From: Bradyrhizobium betae
GTDB lineage: Bacteria > Pseudomonadota > Alphaproteobacteria > Rhizobiales > Xanthobacteraceae
Direction of reading: 5' to 3'
DNA length: 64,000 nt
NCBI RefSeq assembly: GCF_008932115.1
Contig: NZ_CP044543.1
Location: forward strand, 3,602,501-3,666,500
In this document: positions 39,558 to 48,848 of the stretch, one piece after another
How positions within the stretch are numbered: the stretch's first letter is position 1
Layout of the letters: each line of letters opens with the position of its first letter
Notes under the pieces: model-generated
Told to the model about the DNA's origin: nothing
Databases searched by the model: none
The model's input: only the letters and a program-made list of their open reading frames with translations
Position numbers and translations under genes: made by a program

Positions 39558-40505
39558 TTACTTCTTCGCGGGCGGCGCCATCTTGCTGTCGGAAGGCTTG
39601 GCATCGGAAGGCTTGGCGGGGTCGGCCGGCTTGGCATCCCGCTTGGCGTCCGGCTTGGCGTCCGCCGCCGGCTGTTCGGTGCGCTCGACCTTGGCTTCCG
39701 CGCGCAGCTTGGCGACGTAGTCGGCCTGGGCCTTGCGGGTGACGTATTGCTCGATCTGGGCCTTGACCTGCTCGAAGTCCGGCGCCTTGCGGCTGCGCTT
39801 TTCCTCGACCTTGATGATGTGCCAGCCGAACTGCGACTTCACGGGATCGGAGATCTTGCCCGGCTCGAGCGCGAAGGCCACCGTCGAGAATTCCGGCACC
39901 ATCTGTTCCTTGGTGAAGAAGCCGAGGTCGCCGCCGTCGGCGGAGCCCGGATCCTTGGACTTCTTCTTGGCGAGTTCGGCGAAATCGGCGCCCTTGTCGA
40001 GCTCGGCCTTCACCGCCTTGGCTTCGTCCTCGGTCTCGACCAGGATGTGGCGGGCGCGCACTTCCTGCTCGCCGGTGATCTGCTTGGAGGCCTCCTCATA
40101 GACCTTCTTCATGGCGTCGGGGGTGGTGGCGGCCTTGCCTTCCTGGGCCAGCAAATTGTCCATCAGCAGGCGGTTGCGGGCGAACGCCAGGCGCTTCTTG
40201 AACTCCTCGCCGTCGGCGACCTTCTTGTCCTCGGCGGCCTTGGACACGATCTTCATGTCGATCAGGAACGACAGGACGTTCTCGTCCTTGGTCGCCGGGT
40301 CCATCTGGGCGAGGCTCGGTCCGAGTTCCTCTTCGGCCATGGCGACGTCGCTCTTCTTGATTTCCGCGCCATTGACCTTCGCCAGGACCGGATCGTCGGC
40401 GGCCCGCCCGGGACCCGCGATCAGCGCCAGCGCAAGGCAGCCCACGAGGGCGGTGGCGAGGCCGAAGCGCAGGCCGGTTTTGGTTACCGGGAACGAGGTG
40501 GTCAT
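39558..40505 (-). CDS. Periplasmic parvulin-type peptidylprolyl isomerase
   Basis: A 315-aa exported PPIase. The signal peptide is residues 1-36 (ALVGCLALALIAGPGRAADD). A SurA/PrsA-like N-domain (40-140) is followed by the parvulin domain at about 150-245 (VRARHILVETEDEAKAV, LAKKKSKDPGSADGGDLGFF, SQFGWHIIKVEE). The tail (about 280-315) is a low-complexity run of DAKP/PSDAKPSD repeats. It helps outer-membrane or periplasmic protein folding. It is divergent from secA, which fits a secretion context. RBS AAAGGA is present. Confidence 0.93.
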   Translation of the reverse strand: MTTSFPVTKTGLRFGLATALVGCLALALIAGPGRAADDPVLAKVNGAEIKKSDVAMAEEELGPSLAQMDPATKDENVLSFLIDMKIVSKAAEDKKVADGEEFKKRLAFARNRLLMDNLLAQEGKAATTPDAMKKVYEEASKQITGEQEVRARHILVETEDEAKAVKAELDKGADFAELAKKKSKDPGSADGGDLGFFTKEQMVPEFSTVAFALEPGKISDPVKSQFGWHIIKVEEKRSRKAPDFEQVKAQIEQYVTRKAQADYVAKLRAEAKVERTEQPAADAKPDAKRDAKPADPAKPSDAKPSDSKMAPPAKK

Positions 40506-40859
40506 GGAAAATCCTTTTGTTGAAGCAGGGGGGCTGCTCGAAGCGGGCGGACACTCGCCCAATTCAGGGGGGCTTGGCAACGCGAAAAGTCTGTCAAAAT
40601 GATGAATTAGCCGCAATGCGGCTGCCGTTGACAAGGCCCTGACCGGGCCATATCTCTGCCCGGTCGCGACCATGGCGATGGCGTTTATTTTGCTGCGTTT
40701 TTGGCCGTTGAACCCAGACTTGCCCAATTCCCACCCATATGGCGGATGACCCCCGCAGTCCGGGCTCTGGCGCCATCAGGCGTCACGGTGAGTTGATAGG
40801 CAGGCGGGTGACAACTTCTTGGCTGCAACGCGGTTGAATCGCGAACACAGGAACTAGGC
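40506..40859. other. 354-bp divergent region between the PPIase gene and secA
   Basis: No gene is seen. It should hold both promoters. AAAGGA lies before the PPIase start (minus strand) and AGGAA before the secA ATG. No strong hairpin or known leader motif could be recognised. Confidence 0.5.
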
Positions 40860-43700
40860 ATGATCGGCGCGCTCGCCCGCAAGTTTTTCGGCTCCGCCAA
40901 CGACCGGCGGGTGAAGGGATATCAGTCCCGCGTCAACGCGATCAACGCGCTGGAACCAGAGGTCTCGAAACTCTCGGACGAGGCGCTCAAGGCCCGCACC
41001 GCCGAGTTTAAGCAGCAGCTCGCCGAGGGCAAGACGCTCGACGACCTCCTGGTGCCCGCCTTCGCCACCGTGCGCGAGGCCGCCAAGCGCACGCTCGGCC
41101 AGCGCCATTTCGACGTCCAGCTGATCGGCGGCATCGTGCTTCACGAGGGCGACATCGCCGAGATGAAGACCGGCGAAGGCAAGACGCTGGTTGCAACGCT
41201 CGCGGTCTATCTCAACGCGCTCGCCGGCAAGGGCGTCCACGTCGTCACCGTCAACGACTACCTCGCCAGCCGCGACTCCGGCTGGATGGGCCAGATCTAC
41301 GGCTTCCTCGGCCTGACCACCGGCGTCATCGTGCATGGCCTCGACGATGCCGAGCGCAAGGCGGCCTATGCCTGCGACATCACCTACGGCACCAACAACG
41401 AATACGGGTTCGACTATCTGCGCGACAACATGAAGTACCGGCTCGAGGACATGGTCCAGCGGCCGCACTTCTATGCGATCGTCGACGAAGTCGACTCCAT
41501 CCTGATCGACGAGGCGCGCACGCCGCTGATCATCTCCGGCCCGCTCGACGACCGTTCCGACTTCTACAACACCATCGACTCGTTCCTGCCCAAGCTCGAC
41601 AAGACCGATTACGACGTCGACGAGAAGCAGCGCACGGTGACGCTGACCGAAGGCGGCATGGAGAAGATCGAGGGTCTGCTGCGCGATGCCGGCCAGCTCA
41701 AGGGCGAGTCGCTCTACGACGTCGAGAACGTCTCCGTCGTGCACCACATCAACCAGGCGCTGCGCGCCCACACGCTGTTCACCCGTGACAAGGACTACAT
41801 CGTCCGCGACGACGAGGTCGTGATCATCGACGAGTTCACCGGCCGCATGATGGCCGGCCGGCGCTATTCCGAAGGTCTGCACCAGGCGCTGGAAGCCAAG
41901 GAGCATGTCCAGGTCCAGCCGGAAAACCAGACACTGGCCTCGATCACCTTCCAGAACTATTTCCGGATGTACGAGAAGCTCGCCGGCATGACCGGTACGG
42001 CGCTGACCGAAGCCGACGAGCTGTTCGACATCTACAAGCTCGAGGTCGTGGAAATCCCGACCAATTTGTCGGTCGCCCGCCTGGACGAGGACGACGAGGT
42101 CTATCGCACCCAGAACGAGAAATACGCCGCGATCCTGGCCGAGATCGAGCGCGCCAATGCGCGCCTGCAGCCGGTGCTGGTCGGCACGGCCTCGATCGAA
42201 AAGTCGGAAGTGATTGCCGAGTACCTCAAGAAGCACGGCTATCGGCAGATCGATTTCGGCAGCGAGAATTCGATGCAGAAGCTGTACGCCGCGGCGCGCG
42301 CCAACAAGCCGGCGAAGCTGTTCGCGGTGCTGAACGCGCGCTTCCACGAGCAGGAAGCCTATATCGTCGCCGAAGCCGGCGTTCCCGGCGCGATCACGAT
42401 CGCGACCAACATGGCGGGCCGCGGCACCGACATCAAGCTCGGCGGCTCGCTCGAGATGCGCATCCAGCAGGAGACGGCCGGCATCACCGACGATGCCGAG
42501 AAGGCCAAAAAGATCGAGCAGATCAAGGCCGACATCGAGCATTTCCGCGACATCGTGCTGAAGGCGGAGGAGACCGTCGAGATCGAGCCGGCGAAGGGCT
42601 CCAAGCCCGCCAAGACGGTGAAGAAGCCCGGCGGCCTCTACATCATCGGCTCCGAACGTCACGAATCCCGCCGTATCGACAACCAGCTCCGCGGCCGTTC
42701 CGGCCGTCAGGGCGATCCCGGCCGCTCGAAGTTCTTCCTGTCGCTCGAAGACGATCTGATGCGCATCTTCGGCTCGGACCGACTCGACAGCATGCTGCAG
42801 CGTCTTGGCCTGAAGGAAGGCGAGGCGATCATCCATCCCTGGATCAACAAGGCGCTGGAGAAGGCGCAGCAGAAGGTCGAGGCGCGCAACTTCGACATCC
42901 GCAAGAACCTGCTCAAGTTCGACAACGTCCAGAACGACCAGCGCAAGGTGATCTTCGACCAGCGCGTCGACCTGATGAAGGACGAGAGCGTCGTCGAAAC
43001 CGTCACCGACATGCGCCACGCCTTCATCGACGACCTCGTCGCCAAGCACGTGCCCGAGCATGCCTATGCCGAGCAGTGGGACGTCGCCGGCCTGAAGGAC
43101 GAGCTGACGCGCGTGCTCGGTCTCGATTTGCCGGTCGACGAATGGGCCAAGGAAGAGGGCATCGCCGACGAGGAATTGCTCTCGCGCATCGAGACCAAGG
43201 CCGACGAGCACATGGCGGCCAAGGTGGCGCAATGGGGCCCCGACGTGATGCGTTACGTCGAGAAGACCATTTTGCTGCAGACGCTCGACCATCTCTGGCG
43301 CGAGCATCTGGTCATGCTCGACCATCTGCGTCAGGTCATCGGCCTGCGCGGCTACGGCCAGCGCGATCCCTTGCAGGAGTACAAGACCGAAGCCTTCAAC
43401 CTCTTCCAGGAGATGAGCGCGCATCTGCGCGAGGCGGTCACGGCGCAGCTGATGCGCGTCGAGATCGTCCCGCCGGAGCAGGAAGCACCGGTGCTGCCGC
43501 CGATGGAAGCGCACAAGTTCGATCCGAACACCGGCGAAGACGAAATGGCCGTCGCCAACGTCTCGCTGGGAGCGCAGGCCACCGACGCCGCGCAGCGCGA
43601 TCCGAACAACCCTGCCAGTTGGGGCAAGATCGGCCGCAACGAGGACTGCCCGTGCGGCAGCGGCAAGAAGTACAAGCACTGCCACGGGCGGTATGCGTAA
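40860..43700 (+). CDS. secA: Preprotein translocase ATPase SecA
   Basis: A 946-aa SecA, the motor that pushes preproteins through SecYEG. Walker A is [15 protein letters not shown], the DEVD box is [19 protein letters not shown], followed by the preprotein cross-linking domain (about 225-370), NBD2 ([26 protein letters not shown]) and helical scaffold. The C-terminal zinc motif is [14 protein letters not shown], used for SecB binding. Start ATG 40860 with AGGAA upstream. Monocistronic; a family B palindromic repeat follows. Confidence 0.98.
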   Translation: MIGALARKFFGSANDRRVKGYQSRVNAINALEPEVSKLSDEALKARTAEFKQQLAEGKTLDDLLVPAFATVREAAKRTLGQRHFDVQLIGGIVLHEGDIAEMKTGEGKTLVATLAVYLNALAGKGVHVVTVNDYLASRDSGWMGQIYGFLGLTTGVIVHGLDDAERKAAYACDITYGTNNEYGFDYLRDNMKYRLEDMVQRPHFYAIVDEVDSILIDEARTPLIISGPLDDRSDFYNTIDSFLPKLDKTDYDVDEKQRTVTLTEGGMEKIEGLLRDAGQLKGESLYDVENVSVVHHINQALRAHTLFTRDKDYIVRDDEVVIIDEFTGRMMAGRRYSEGLHQALEAKEHVQVQPENQTLASITFQNYFRMYEKLAGMTGTALTEADELFDIYKLEVVEIPTNLSVARLDEDDEVYRTQNEKYAAILAEIERANARLQPVLVGTASIEKSEVIAEYLKKHGYRQIDFGSENSMQKLYAAARANKPAKLFAVLNARFHEQEAYIVAEAGVPGAITIATNMAGRGTDIKLGGSLEMRIQQETAGITDDAEKAKKIEQIKADIEHFRDIVLKAEETVEIEPAKGSKPAKTVKKPGGLYIIGSERHESRRIDNQLRGRSGRQGDPGRSKFFLSLEDDLMRIFGSDRLDSMLQRLGLKEGEAIIHPWINKALEKAQQKVEARNFDIRKNLLKFDNVQNDQRKVIFDQRVDLMKDESVVETVTDMRHAFIDDLVAKHVPEHAYAEQWDVAGLKDELTRVLGLDLPVDEWAKEEGIADEELLSRIETKADEHMAAKVAQWGPDVMRYVEKTILLQTLDHLWREHLVMLDHLRQVIGLRGYGQRDPLQEYKTEAFNLFQEMSAHLREAVTAQLMRVEIVPPEQEAPVLPPMEAHKFDPNTGEDEMAVANVSLGAQATDAAQRDPNNPASWGKIGRNEDCPCGSGKKYKHCHGRYA

Positions 43701-43743
43701 GGCTTGAATGTTTGGTGAGGCGCTATACCAGCGCCTCATTCTC

Positions 43744-43854
43744 CGCTGTCGTCGCCCGGCTTGACCGGGCGGCCCAGTACGCCGCGGCCTCTCGATTCAA
43801 TCACATCAGTCTCTGGAATACTGGATCGCCCGATTAAATCGGGCGATGACAGCG
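43744..43854. repeat. Long palindromic repeat, family B copy 1
   Basis: Outer arms CGCTGTCGTCGCCCGG and CGGGCGATGACAGCG; inner words CCAGTACGCCGCGGC and GGAATACTGGATCGCCCG. Copies with the same layout lie at 45036-45144 and 54847-54953. It lies between secA and the convergent marR gene. Confidence 0.8.
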
Positions 43855-43948
43855 AGTATGTAGCTCGCGCCATGCACTCCGCTTCGCTTGTCCGGGACGA
43901 CGTGCGGAGAGAGTTCGCTAAGCCAACCAGCCAATTCGCGTTGCACGC

Positions 43949-44407
43949 TCAATTCGAGCTGTCGATCAAGCTCTCCAACAGCCGCTTCAGCTCGCTCGTC
44001 GACTTGTCGCCGTAGCTCTCCAGGATGTGCTCTTCCTGGTCCACCGCGAGCGAGTTGAGCTTCCTGCACAGCACCTTGCCGCGGTCGGAGATGAACATCA
44101 GGACCTTGCGGCGGTCGTTGGGGTCCTGCACGCGATAGACCAGCGTGTCGGAGACCATGCGGTCGATCATCTTGGTCAGCGTCGGATGATTGAGCAGCAC
44201 CGCGTCGGCAAGCTCGCCCATCGAATGGCCTTTGCCATCCGACAGCACCTTCAGGATGCGCCATTGTTCGACGGGAACGCCTTCCTTGCTCAAGCGCAGT
44301 TCCAGCTGCCGGTTGATCTCCCGGTTGGCCTGCGCGAGCAGGTAGGCGAGGTGTTCGGTGATCGGAGAGTTCGGTTTTGCCACGGCTAAGACTTCGTCTT
44401 GACCCAA
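43949..44407 (-). CDS. MarR-family transcriptional regulator
   Basis: A 152-aa winged-helix MarR protein: dimer helices at both ends, recognition helix in MGELADAVLLNHPTLTKMIDRMV and wing in RVQDPNDRRKVLMFIS. It starts at TTG 44407 (GTG 44383 is an alternative). The divergent neighbour is a fused remnant of ABC-transporter genes, so it has probably lost the operon it controlled. A perfect 12-bp palindrome at 44457-44468 is a likely operator. Confidence 0.88.
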   Translation of the reverse strand: MGQDEVLAVAKPNSPITEHLAYLLAQANREINRQLELRLSKEGVPVEQWRILKVLSDGKGHSMGELADAVLLNHPTLTKMIDRMVSDTLVYRVQDPNDRRKVLMFISDRGKVLCRKLNSLAVDQEEHILESYGDKSTSELKRLLESLIDSSN

Positions 44408-44456
44408 ATGAGTGAATGTCTTGCAATCGATGCTGCTTCTATATGCACTTCAATTC

Positions 44457-44468
44457 TTGAATATTCAA
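44457..44468. promoter_or_regulatory. Candidate MarR operator
   Basis: TTGAATATTCAA is a perfect palindrome in an AT-rich 80-bp spacer between marR and the remnant, the size and base content usual for MarR sites. A second partial half-site CAATATTTTC overlaps it. Confidence 0.5.
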
Positions 44469-44487
44469 TATTTTCAAAATAGGATAA

Positions 44488-44994
44488 TTGCACAACAAAA
44501 GGGCGGAAGCCGCGACCGCCTGCTCATTGTGCTTTCAGCTCTGGTGCCAGACAGGAGTTTGCGTGCGCGCGACGGTAAACTTCCCGGCTCATGGCGGTCC
44601 GGCGTTGCCGCCGTCTCTGCTGTTCAGGAATCTGTCGTTGTCGGCAGCGGATTTCGACCTGTCGCCAGTCGATGCGCATTTCATGAAGCGCAGCGGCGCA
44701 CGCAACAAGCTCCGCATCGGTAATTTCCTCACCTTCACCGGCTCGCCCGGAATCTGGGGCCCGACCTCCACCAACAGCGCGATGCTGGCGGCCGCCGAGA
44801 TCAACAAGCGCGGCGGCATCCTCGGCCGCGAGCTCGCGAAGAACATCGCGGTGATCATCGTCGAGCAGCACCTCGATCTGGCACGGCGCGTCGCCGACTA
44901 CGCTTATGTGCTGGACCGCGGACGAGTTGCTTTGCAAGGGCAGGCGGGCGAGGTGAGGGACAATCCGGAACTGGTGCGGTATCTGGCGCCGTAG
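44488..44994 (+). pseudogene. Fused remnant: ABC substrate-binding protein start joined to LivF-type ATPase end
   Basis: One open frame of 168 codons. Residues 74-117 (LRIGNFLTFTGSPGIWGPTS... INKRGGILGRELA) are the beginning of a branched-chain amino acid/amide-type periplasmic binding protein. From about residue 119 it becomes the end of a LivF/UrtE ATPase (IAVIIVEQHLDLARRVADYA, LDRGRVALQGQAGEV). A substrate-binding gene and an ATPase gene normally bracket permease genes, so an in-frame deletion of several kb is the simplest origin. It lacks Walker A and most of both domains; no function is expected. Confidence 0.78.
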
Positions 44995-45035
44995 GATGCG
45001 GCGCTGCTGAAGCGCGCCGGCTTTGCTCCGATCTC

Positions 45036-45144
45036 GACTGTCATGCCCCGCGAAGGCGGGGCATCCAGTACGCCGCGGCTTCCCGGTTCATCACGACCGT
45101 CTCTGCGATGCTGGATTCCCCGCCTTCGCGGCGAATGACGGCGG
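45036..45144. repeat. Long palindromic repeat, family B copy 2
   Basis: Arms GACTGTCATGCCCCGCG...CGGGGCATCCAGTACGCCGCGGC and GATGCTGGATTCCCCGCC...CGAATGACGGCGG. It has the same order of words as the copies at 43744 and 54847 (CCAGTACGCCGCGGC then CTGGAT before the second stem). Confidence 0.78.
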
Positions 45145-45263
45145 AGGGTGGAGCGCCATCCCCTTCTTTCGTCTTCGATTGTCAAACAGCCACGATCTCG
45201 CGATCCCGCGGCGCGATCTGCGCCCGGACTTTGCTTCGCTCGCACGCCCTTCAAGCTGGAAGG

Positions 45264-45420
45264 GCGCAGGGAAGGCCGGGTACCGGCTGGTACCCGCAAG
45301 CCCCTGTGCATGGATGCGTAGGTAGACGCTCACAGGGGAGACACAGGTGCAGCCCGATAACCGGCCTTCCCTGCGCAGTGGTTTGACGGCTTATGTCGCG
45401 CTCTCCCCGGGGAGCGATGC
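45264..45420. repeat. Multi-stem structured element
   Basis: A perfect 16-bp stem (GCGCAGGGAAGGCCGG 45264-45279 with CCGGCCTTCCCTGCGC 45361-45376) encloses a GGTACC hairpin (CGGGTACC/GGTACCCG around 45277-45296) and an 8-bp stem CCCCTGTG/CACAGGGG (45301-45308, 45331-45338). A perfect 12-bp palindrome CTCCCCGGGGAG (45403-45414) follows. The layout is that of a folded RNA or a MITE. I recall similar sequences as common long repeats in Bradyrhizobium, which I cannot verify here. Confidence 0.65.
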
Positions 45421-45815
45421 ACTCTTGCCCCCGTCGCCTCGCAGATCGCTGATATGCACGGCCCGGTCGGACCCCACACATCACCGCGGAGACTTGACGC
45501 CAGCCTGCGGGCGCCAGGACCACACGATTTTGCCGTACGCGAGCAGGTTTTCGTCCATGCGCCCGCTGATCGCTCACGGGGACTACCCGCCCTGCGACCG
45601 CCCTTGGCGCCAACGCCGCCCGCGTCCACCGCAACCCACCCCACGAACCGTGACGATCGCGACCCGCCCCTTCCGGAGGGATGAGATGCACGGAGGATAG
45701 GGGTGTTTCGGGGTTCGGGTAAAGAGAATTATTTTTATCCGAAGGGGTTGAATTCGAGGAAATGGGGTGTTTTGCCCGACGACGCGGAGAAAAGTGGTAA
45801 GAACCGAAGGTATCG

Positions 45816-46664
45816 CTACCGCATTTCCGCCATGTAAGCGCTCGGCGTCATCAGAAGCGCACGCTCGAGCGGTGGCGCTATCTCGAACATCTGTGCGCGG
45901 TTTCGAAAGTGGAAGACACGCCGGATCCGGTATCTGTCACTTCGTTCTGCCGCAACATCGACCTCCCGCTTGGTGAGCCAAAATGTCGTACGTTCGTGTC
46001 CGCACGTCGTCTTGATTTCCAGTAGCCGTTCCTGGCCGTCAGGCTCGAAGGAGCGAACGTCATAGCCGTAGCCGTCTCCGTCCAGATCGGAAACCCAGCG
46101 AACGTCATCCGCGAGGTCTTCTCGTCCGTGGCGTCGCAAACGGTCGCGCTCGAACTGCACGACGAACTTTTCGCCGGCTTTACCCAACTGTTGATTTCTG
46201 GCATCTCGCTCGGCGGGGTCGAACTTTCCAACCAATCGTCGCACGGCGGGCGTCAGTGCCTTGTCGAAGCCGGAAATAGATGGTGGTGCAACGAAAACCG
46301 AATCGTCATTCAGCGCGAGTGGTTGAGTGTCGGTGGTCACAGGGTAAAGGAAATCTGGCGTCCGTCCGACGTTGCGCTCGACTGCGGCCACCAAGGCATC
46401 TTGATAATGCGCTAAAGGCTTGTAGCCGTTGATCCATTGAGCGCCCAACTCGTCCAATACCGCTGATACGTTTTGAAGTTTGCGTTCGATTGATCCTTCA
46501 GATCGATGGAGCGTCGTCATGAGTTGACGTCGGCTTCCCGCCTTGCTGTAGGCCTCGCCGGCCCGTTCCGAGGCCAACATCCGGAAATAGCTTTCGACCA
46601 GCGCAGAGACCTCACTCTCCGTCCATGGTGTCCCGCTAACTTCTTTGGCTCGCTCCTCGTCCAA
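45816..46664 (-). CDS. DUF3883 domain protein (PD-(D/E)XK nuclease-like)
   Basis: A 282-aa protein. Residues 12-75 form a small helical domain (WTESEVSALVESYFRMLASE, SIERKLQNVSAVLDELGA) common before nuclease domains. Residues 155-265 are a DUF3883 fold with NQQLGKAGEKFV, D202 in GDGYGYDV and the E216-x-K218 core in LLEIKTT, matching PD-(D/E)XK nucleases. Relatives occur in restriction and phage-defence loci, but no methylase or helicase partner is adjacent. TTG start with GGAG upstream. Base composition is lower in GC than the core genes, suggesting transfer. Confidence 0.8.
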   Translation of the reverse strand: MDEERAKEVSGTPWTESEVSALVESYFRMLASERAGEAYSKAGSRRQLMTTLHRSEGSIERKLQNVSAVLDELGAQWINGYKPLAHYQDALVAAVERNVGRTPDFLYPVTTDTQPLALNDDSVFVAPPSISGFDKALTPAVRRLVGKFDPAERDARNQQLGKAGEKFVVQFERDRLRRHGREDLADDVRWVSDLDGDGYGYDVRSFEPDGQERLLEIKTTCGHERTTFWLTKREVDVAAERSDRYRIRRVFHFRNRAQMFEIAPPLERALLMTPSAYMAEMR

Positions 46665-46859
46665 GCCTCAGTCTCCAATTATCGGCGTGCATCGGGTGTT
46701 ATCCATTTTGTTCGCCTGAGCCAAAGACAACCAATGGCAATGCGCAAGGCAAGGAAGGCGAAGCGCCGCCCATTTCGCAGTCGCGCCAAACGGCGTGGAT
46801 CATCGATGTTTGGCTCCCCGATTTGAATGTGGAAGCGTTATGTTCTGCTAAAGAAGCAA

Positions 46860-47141
46860 TCACTCGTTCCGTACTGGAAGGTTGGAACGGCGGCCCAACT
46901 CTGCAGCAACTGCGACGGCGAGTACGCGGGTGTCACAGTCTGAAATCGCCTCAACACCTCCCCACGTGCACCGTCCATAGACAGTCCAAAATTGAGCTAG
47001 ATTGTCAGGGACTCCGCCGTGAGTGATGTCGCCCTCATCAATACATCCTCCAATCTCCAATGCAGTGAAGCCGGACCATTCCGGTTCTGCATTGTGGGTG
47101 TAGCAATTGAACAAGGTCTCGTTGTTCATCGCATCGACCAT
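46860..47141 (-). CDS. Small protein of unknown function
   Basis: About 93 aa from ATG 47141, preceded by CGGAGA; longer upstream starts are less likely. The sequence has natural composition (LFNCYTHNAEPEWSGFTALE, CIDEGDITHGGVPDNLAQFW), three Cys and several acidic residues. No family is recognised. It lies beside the DUF3883 gene in the same lower-GC stretch and may belong to the same acquisition. Confidence 0.5.
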   Translation of the reverse strand: MVDAMNNETLFNCYTHNAEPEWSGFTALEIGGCIDEGDITHGGVPDNLAQFWTVYGRCTWGGVEAISDCDTRVLAVAVAAELGRRSNLPVRNE

Positions 47142-47288
47142 TTCGAATGTCTCCGGGCCAAGAGTCGGACATGCCTTATGATACGGCTTTGTGAGCGTGG
47201 GATCGAACCGGAATCTAGCGGCGGGCGATTGCTCGCCTGTCAAACAGACGGCCAACATTGCAACTGACGCACGCCAACGTTCCGCCGC

Positions 47289-48848
47289 CTACTTCACCGC
47301 CCCAAACCGGCTGTCGAACGAGTTCGACGACACCACCGGCGCGGCGCCCATGATCTGGGTTGCTTCACCGGCGCCATCCGACACCGACGGCTTCGGCGCG
47401 GGACGCGTCGCGGCGAGCCGCGTATCGGGCTTCGTCGGCTCGGCCGGCTTGGTTGCAACGGCCGGCTTCGGCGCGTCCTTCGCCGCATCCTTGGACTTGT
47501 CATGCCCCGGTACGAACCGGGTCACCGCGGCCTTCAGCCTCGATGCTGCGGTGGTGGGGGTCGTCGACGTCGTGGCCGGAGCGACGGACGCGGTGGCTTG
47601 CGGCGGCGGCGTGGTCGCGGTGGTCTCGGCGGCGCCCACGCCCATCTTGCGGCCTAGATTGGAGAAGAAGCCGCCGGACTTCTCGGCTGGCTGAGCCGAG
47701 GCAACGCGGGTGCTGGCGGCGGGCGTGGACACCGCGACGACCGGCTCGTCCTGCGGCGAGGCTGCGACCGCATCGAGATTCGGTTTCGGCGGATTAACGT
47801 GTCCGGGGATCGTGCCCGGCGCCTTCGCCATCGCCAGCATCTGCAAGGTGGTGCCTTCGGCGCCTTCGGAGAGGCCGGTCGATCCCTCCGGAATCTTCGC
47901 GGCAAAGATCTTGTTCATGCCGCCGTCGATGCCGGTGTTCATGCGCGCCACCGGCGTGCCGCGCGAGACCAGCTTGGCGTACTCGGCCTGGTCGCGCGCA
48001 TCCTTCTCGCGCACGGCGCTGGCGATGTCCTCGGGGATCACATAGGCCGGGCACTTCGCAGAGGCGTCGAACACCGGATCGCGCTTCGCGTCGGGCGCCT
48101 TGGCCGCATCGAACACGTATTTCTTCTCGCAGAAATCGACCTTCGGCTCCTGCCGCGTCACCTCGAAATGATCATAGCCTTCCTTGATCATCTTCCAGAA
48201 CGGCATGTTCGGATTGGTCCGGTGCCTGGCCATGTTCACCGGCGTCATCTTGAACGGATAAGCCTGCAGCTGGAACGCCTTCTGCCCGCCGAAGAACGAC
48301 TCGCGGCCGAGCGAATAGATCTCCGCGATCTGCTCGTCGGTCATCGCGTAGCAACCGCGCGACGAACAATCGCCGTGCACCATCAGCTGCGAACCGGTGC
48401 GGCCGAGCGCTTTGTCGAACGCGTTCGGATAGCCCGTGTTGAATGAGAGATAATAGGCCGACTGCGGATTCATCTGGCTCGGATTGATCGAGTAGAATCC
48501 CTCCGGCGCCTGGCGGTCGCCTTCGCGCACCTTCGGCCCGAGATCGCCCGACCAGCGGCAGATCGGATAGGTCTTGAGCAGCGCGAACTGGCCGTTGCGG
48601 GCCTGCTTCCACACCTCGAGCTCGGCCTCCTGCTTGAACAGGCGCACCAGGATCGGCGATTGCAGATCCATGTCCTTCTCGACCATCGCGGCGAGAAGCT
48701 TTGGCGGCACCGGCTGGTTGGCCTTGGCGTTGTTCGCGAGCGAAACCTGGTCGGTGTCGCAGCCGGCCAGCAGAACACTGGCCGTCATCAGCGCAACCGA
48801 AGCCAAGAGCGCGCGAGCAAGCGAACGAGAAATCAAGATGGACCCCAC
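47289..48848 (-). CDS. L,D-transpeptidase (YafK/ErfK-type) lipoprotein
   Basis: A 519-aa protein. The N-terminus has a lipobox (ASVLLAGC), so it should be lipid-anchored. The catalytic YkuD domain is at about 65-200, with the HxxxSxGC signature in LMVHGDCSSRGCYAMTD. From about 330 to the end it is Ala/Pro/Thr-rich and disordered, longer than in YafK. It likely forms 3-3 cross-links or attaches proteins to peptidoglycan. GTG start at 48848. Neighbours give no further clue. Confidence 0.87.
   Translation of the reverse strand: MGSILISRSLARALLASVALMTASVLLAGCDTDQVSLANNAKANQPVPPKLLAAMVEKDMDLQSPILVRLFKQEAELEVWKQARNGQFALLKTYPICRWSGDLGPKVREGDRQAPEGFYSINPSQMNPQSAYYLSFNTGYPNAFDKALGRTGSQLMVHGDCSSRGCYAMTDEQIAEIYSLGRESFFGGQKAFQLQAYPFKMTPVNMARHRTNPNMPFWKMIKEGYDHFEVTRQEPKVDFCEKKYVFDAAKAPDAKRDPVFDASAKCPAYVIPEDIASAVREKDARDQAEYAKLVSRGTPVARMNTGIDGGMNKIFAAKIPEGSTGLSEGAEGTTLQMLAMAKAPGTIPGHVNPPKPNLDAVAASPQDEPVVAVSTPAASTRVASAQPAEKSGGFFSNLGRKMGVGAAETTATTPPPQATASVAPATTSTTPTTAASRLKAAVTRFVPGHDKSKDAAKDAPKPAVATKPAEPTKPDTRLAATRPAPKPSVSDGAGEATQIMGAAPVVSSNSFDSRFGAVK

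Larger units (their letters stand above)
44995..45815. other. 821-bp noncoding region filled by repeats
   Basis: It holds family B copy 2 (45036-45144), then a structured element (45264-45420) and about 280 further GC-rich bases without convincing coding signal. The last 120 bases are AT-richer and form the 3' flank of the DUF3883 gene. Open frames here have arginine/proline-rich shadow composition and are not annotated. Confidence 0.65.

Noticed and set aside
40854..43739. A 961-codon open frame antisense to secA
   Set aside because: It mirrors secA over its full length, has no family resemblance, and its His/Asp/Arg-rich composition is that of a complementary-strand shadow in GC-rich DNA.
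44488..44994. A functional ABC ATPase or binding protein
   Set aside because: It lacks Walker A, the signature motif and most of the binding-protein domain; only the ends of two different families are present.
45240..45700. Protein-coding genes in the repeat region
   Set aside because: Overlapping frames on both strands are Arg/Pro-rich, have no RBS, and lie across perfect stems of a noncoding element.
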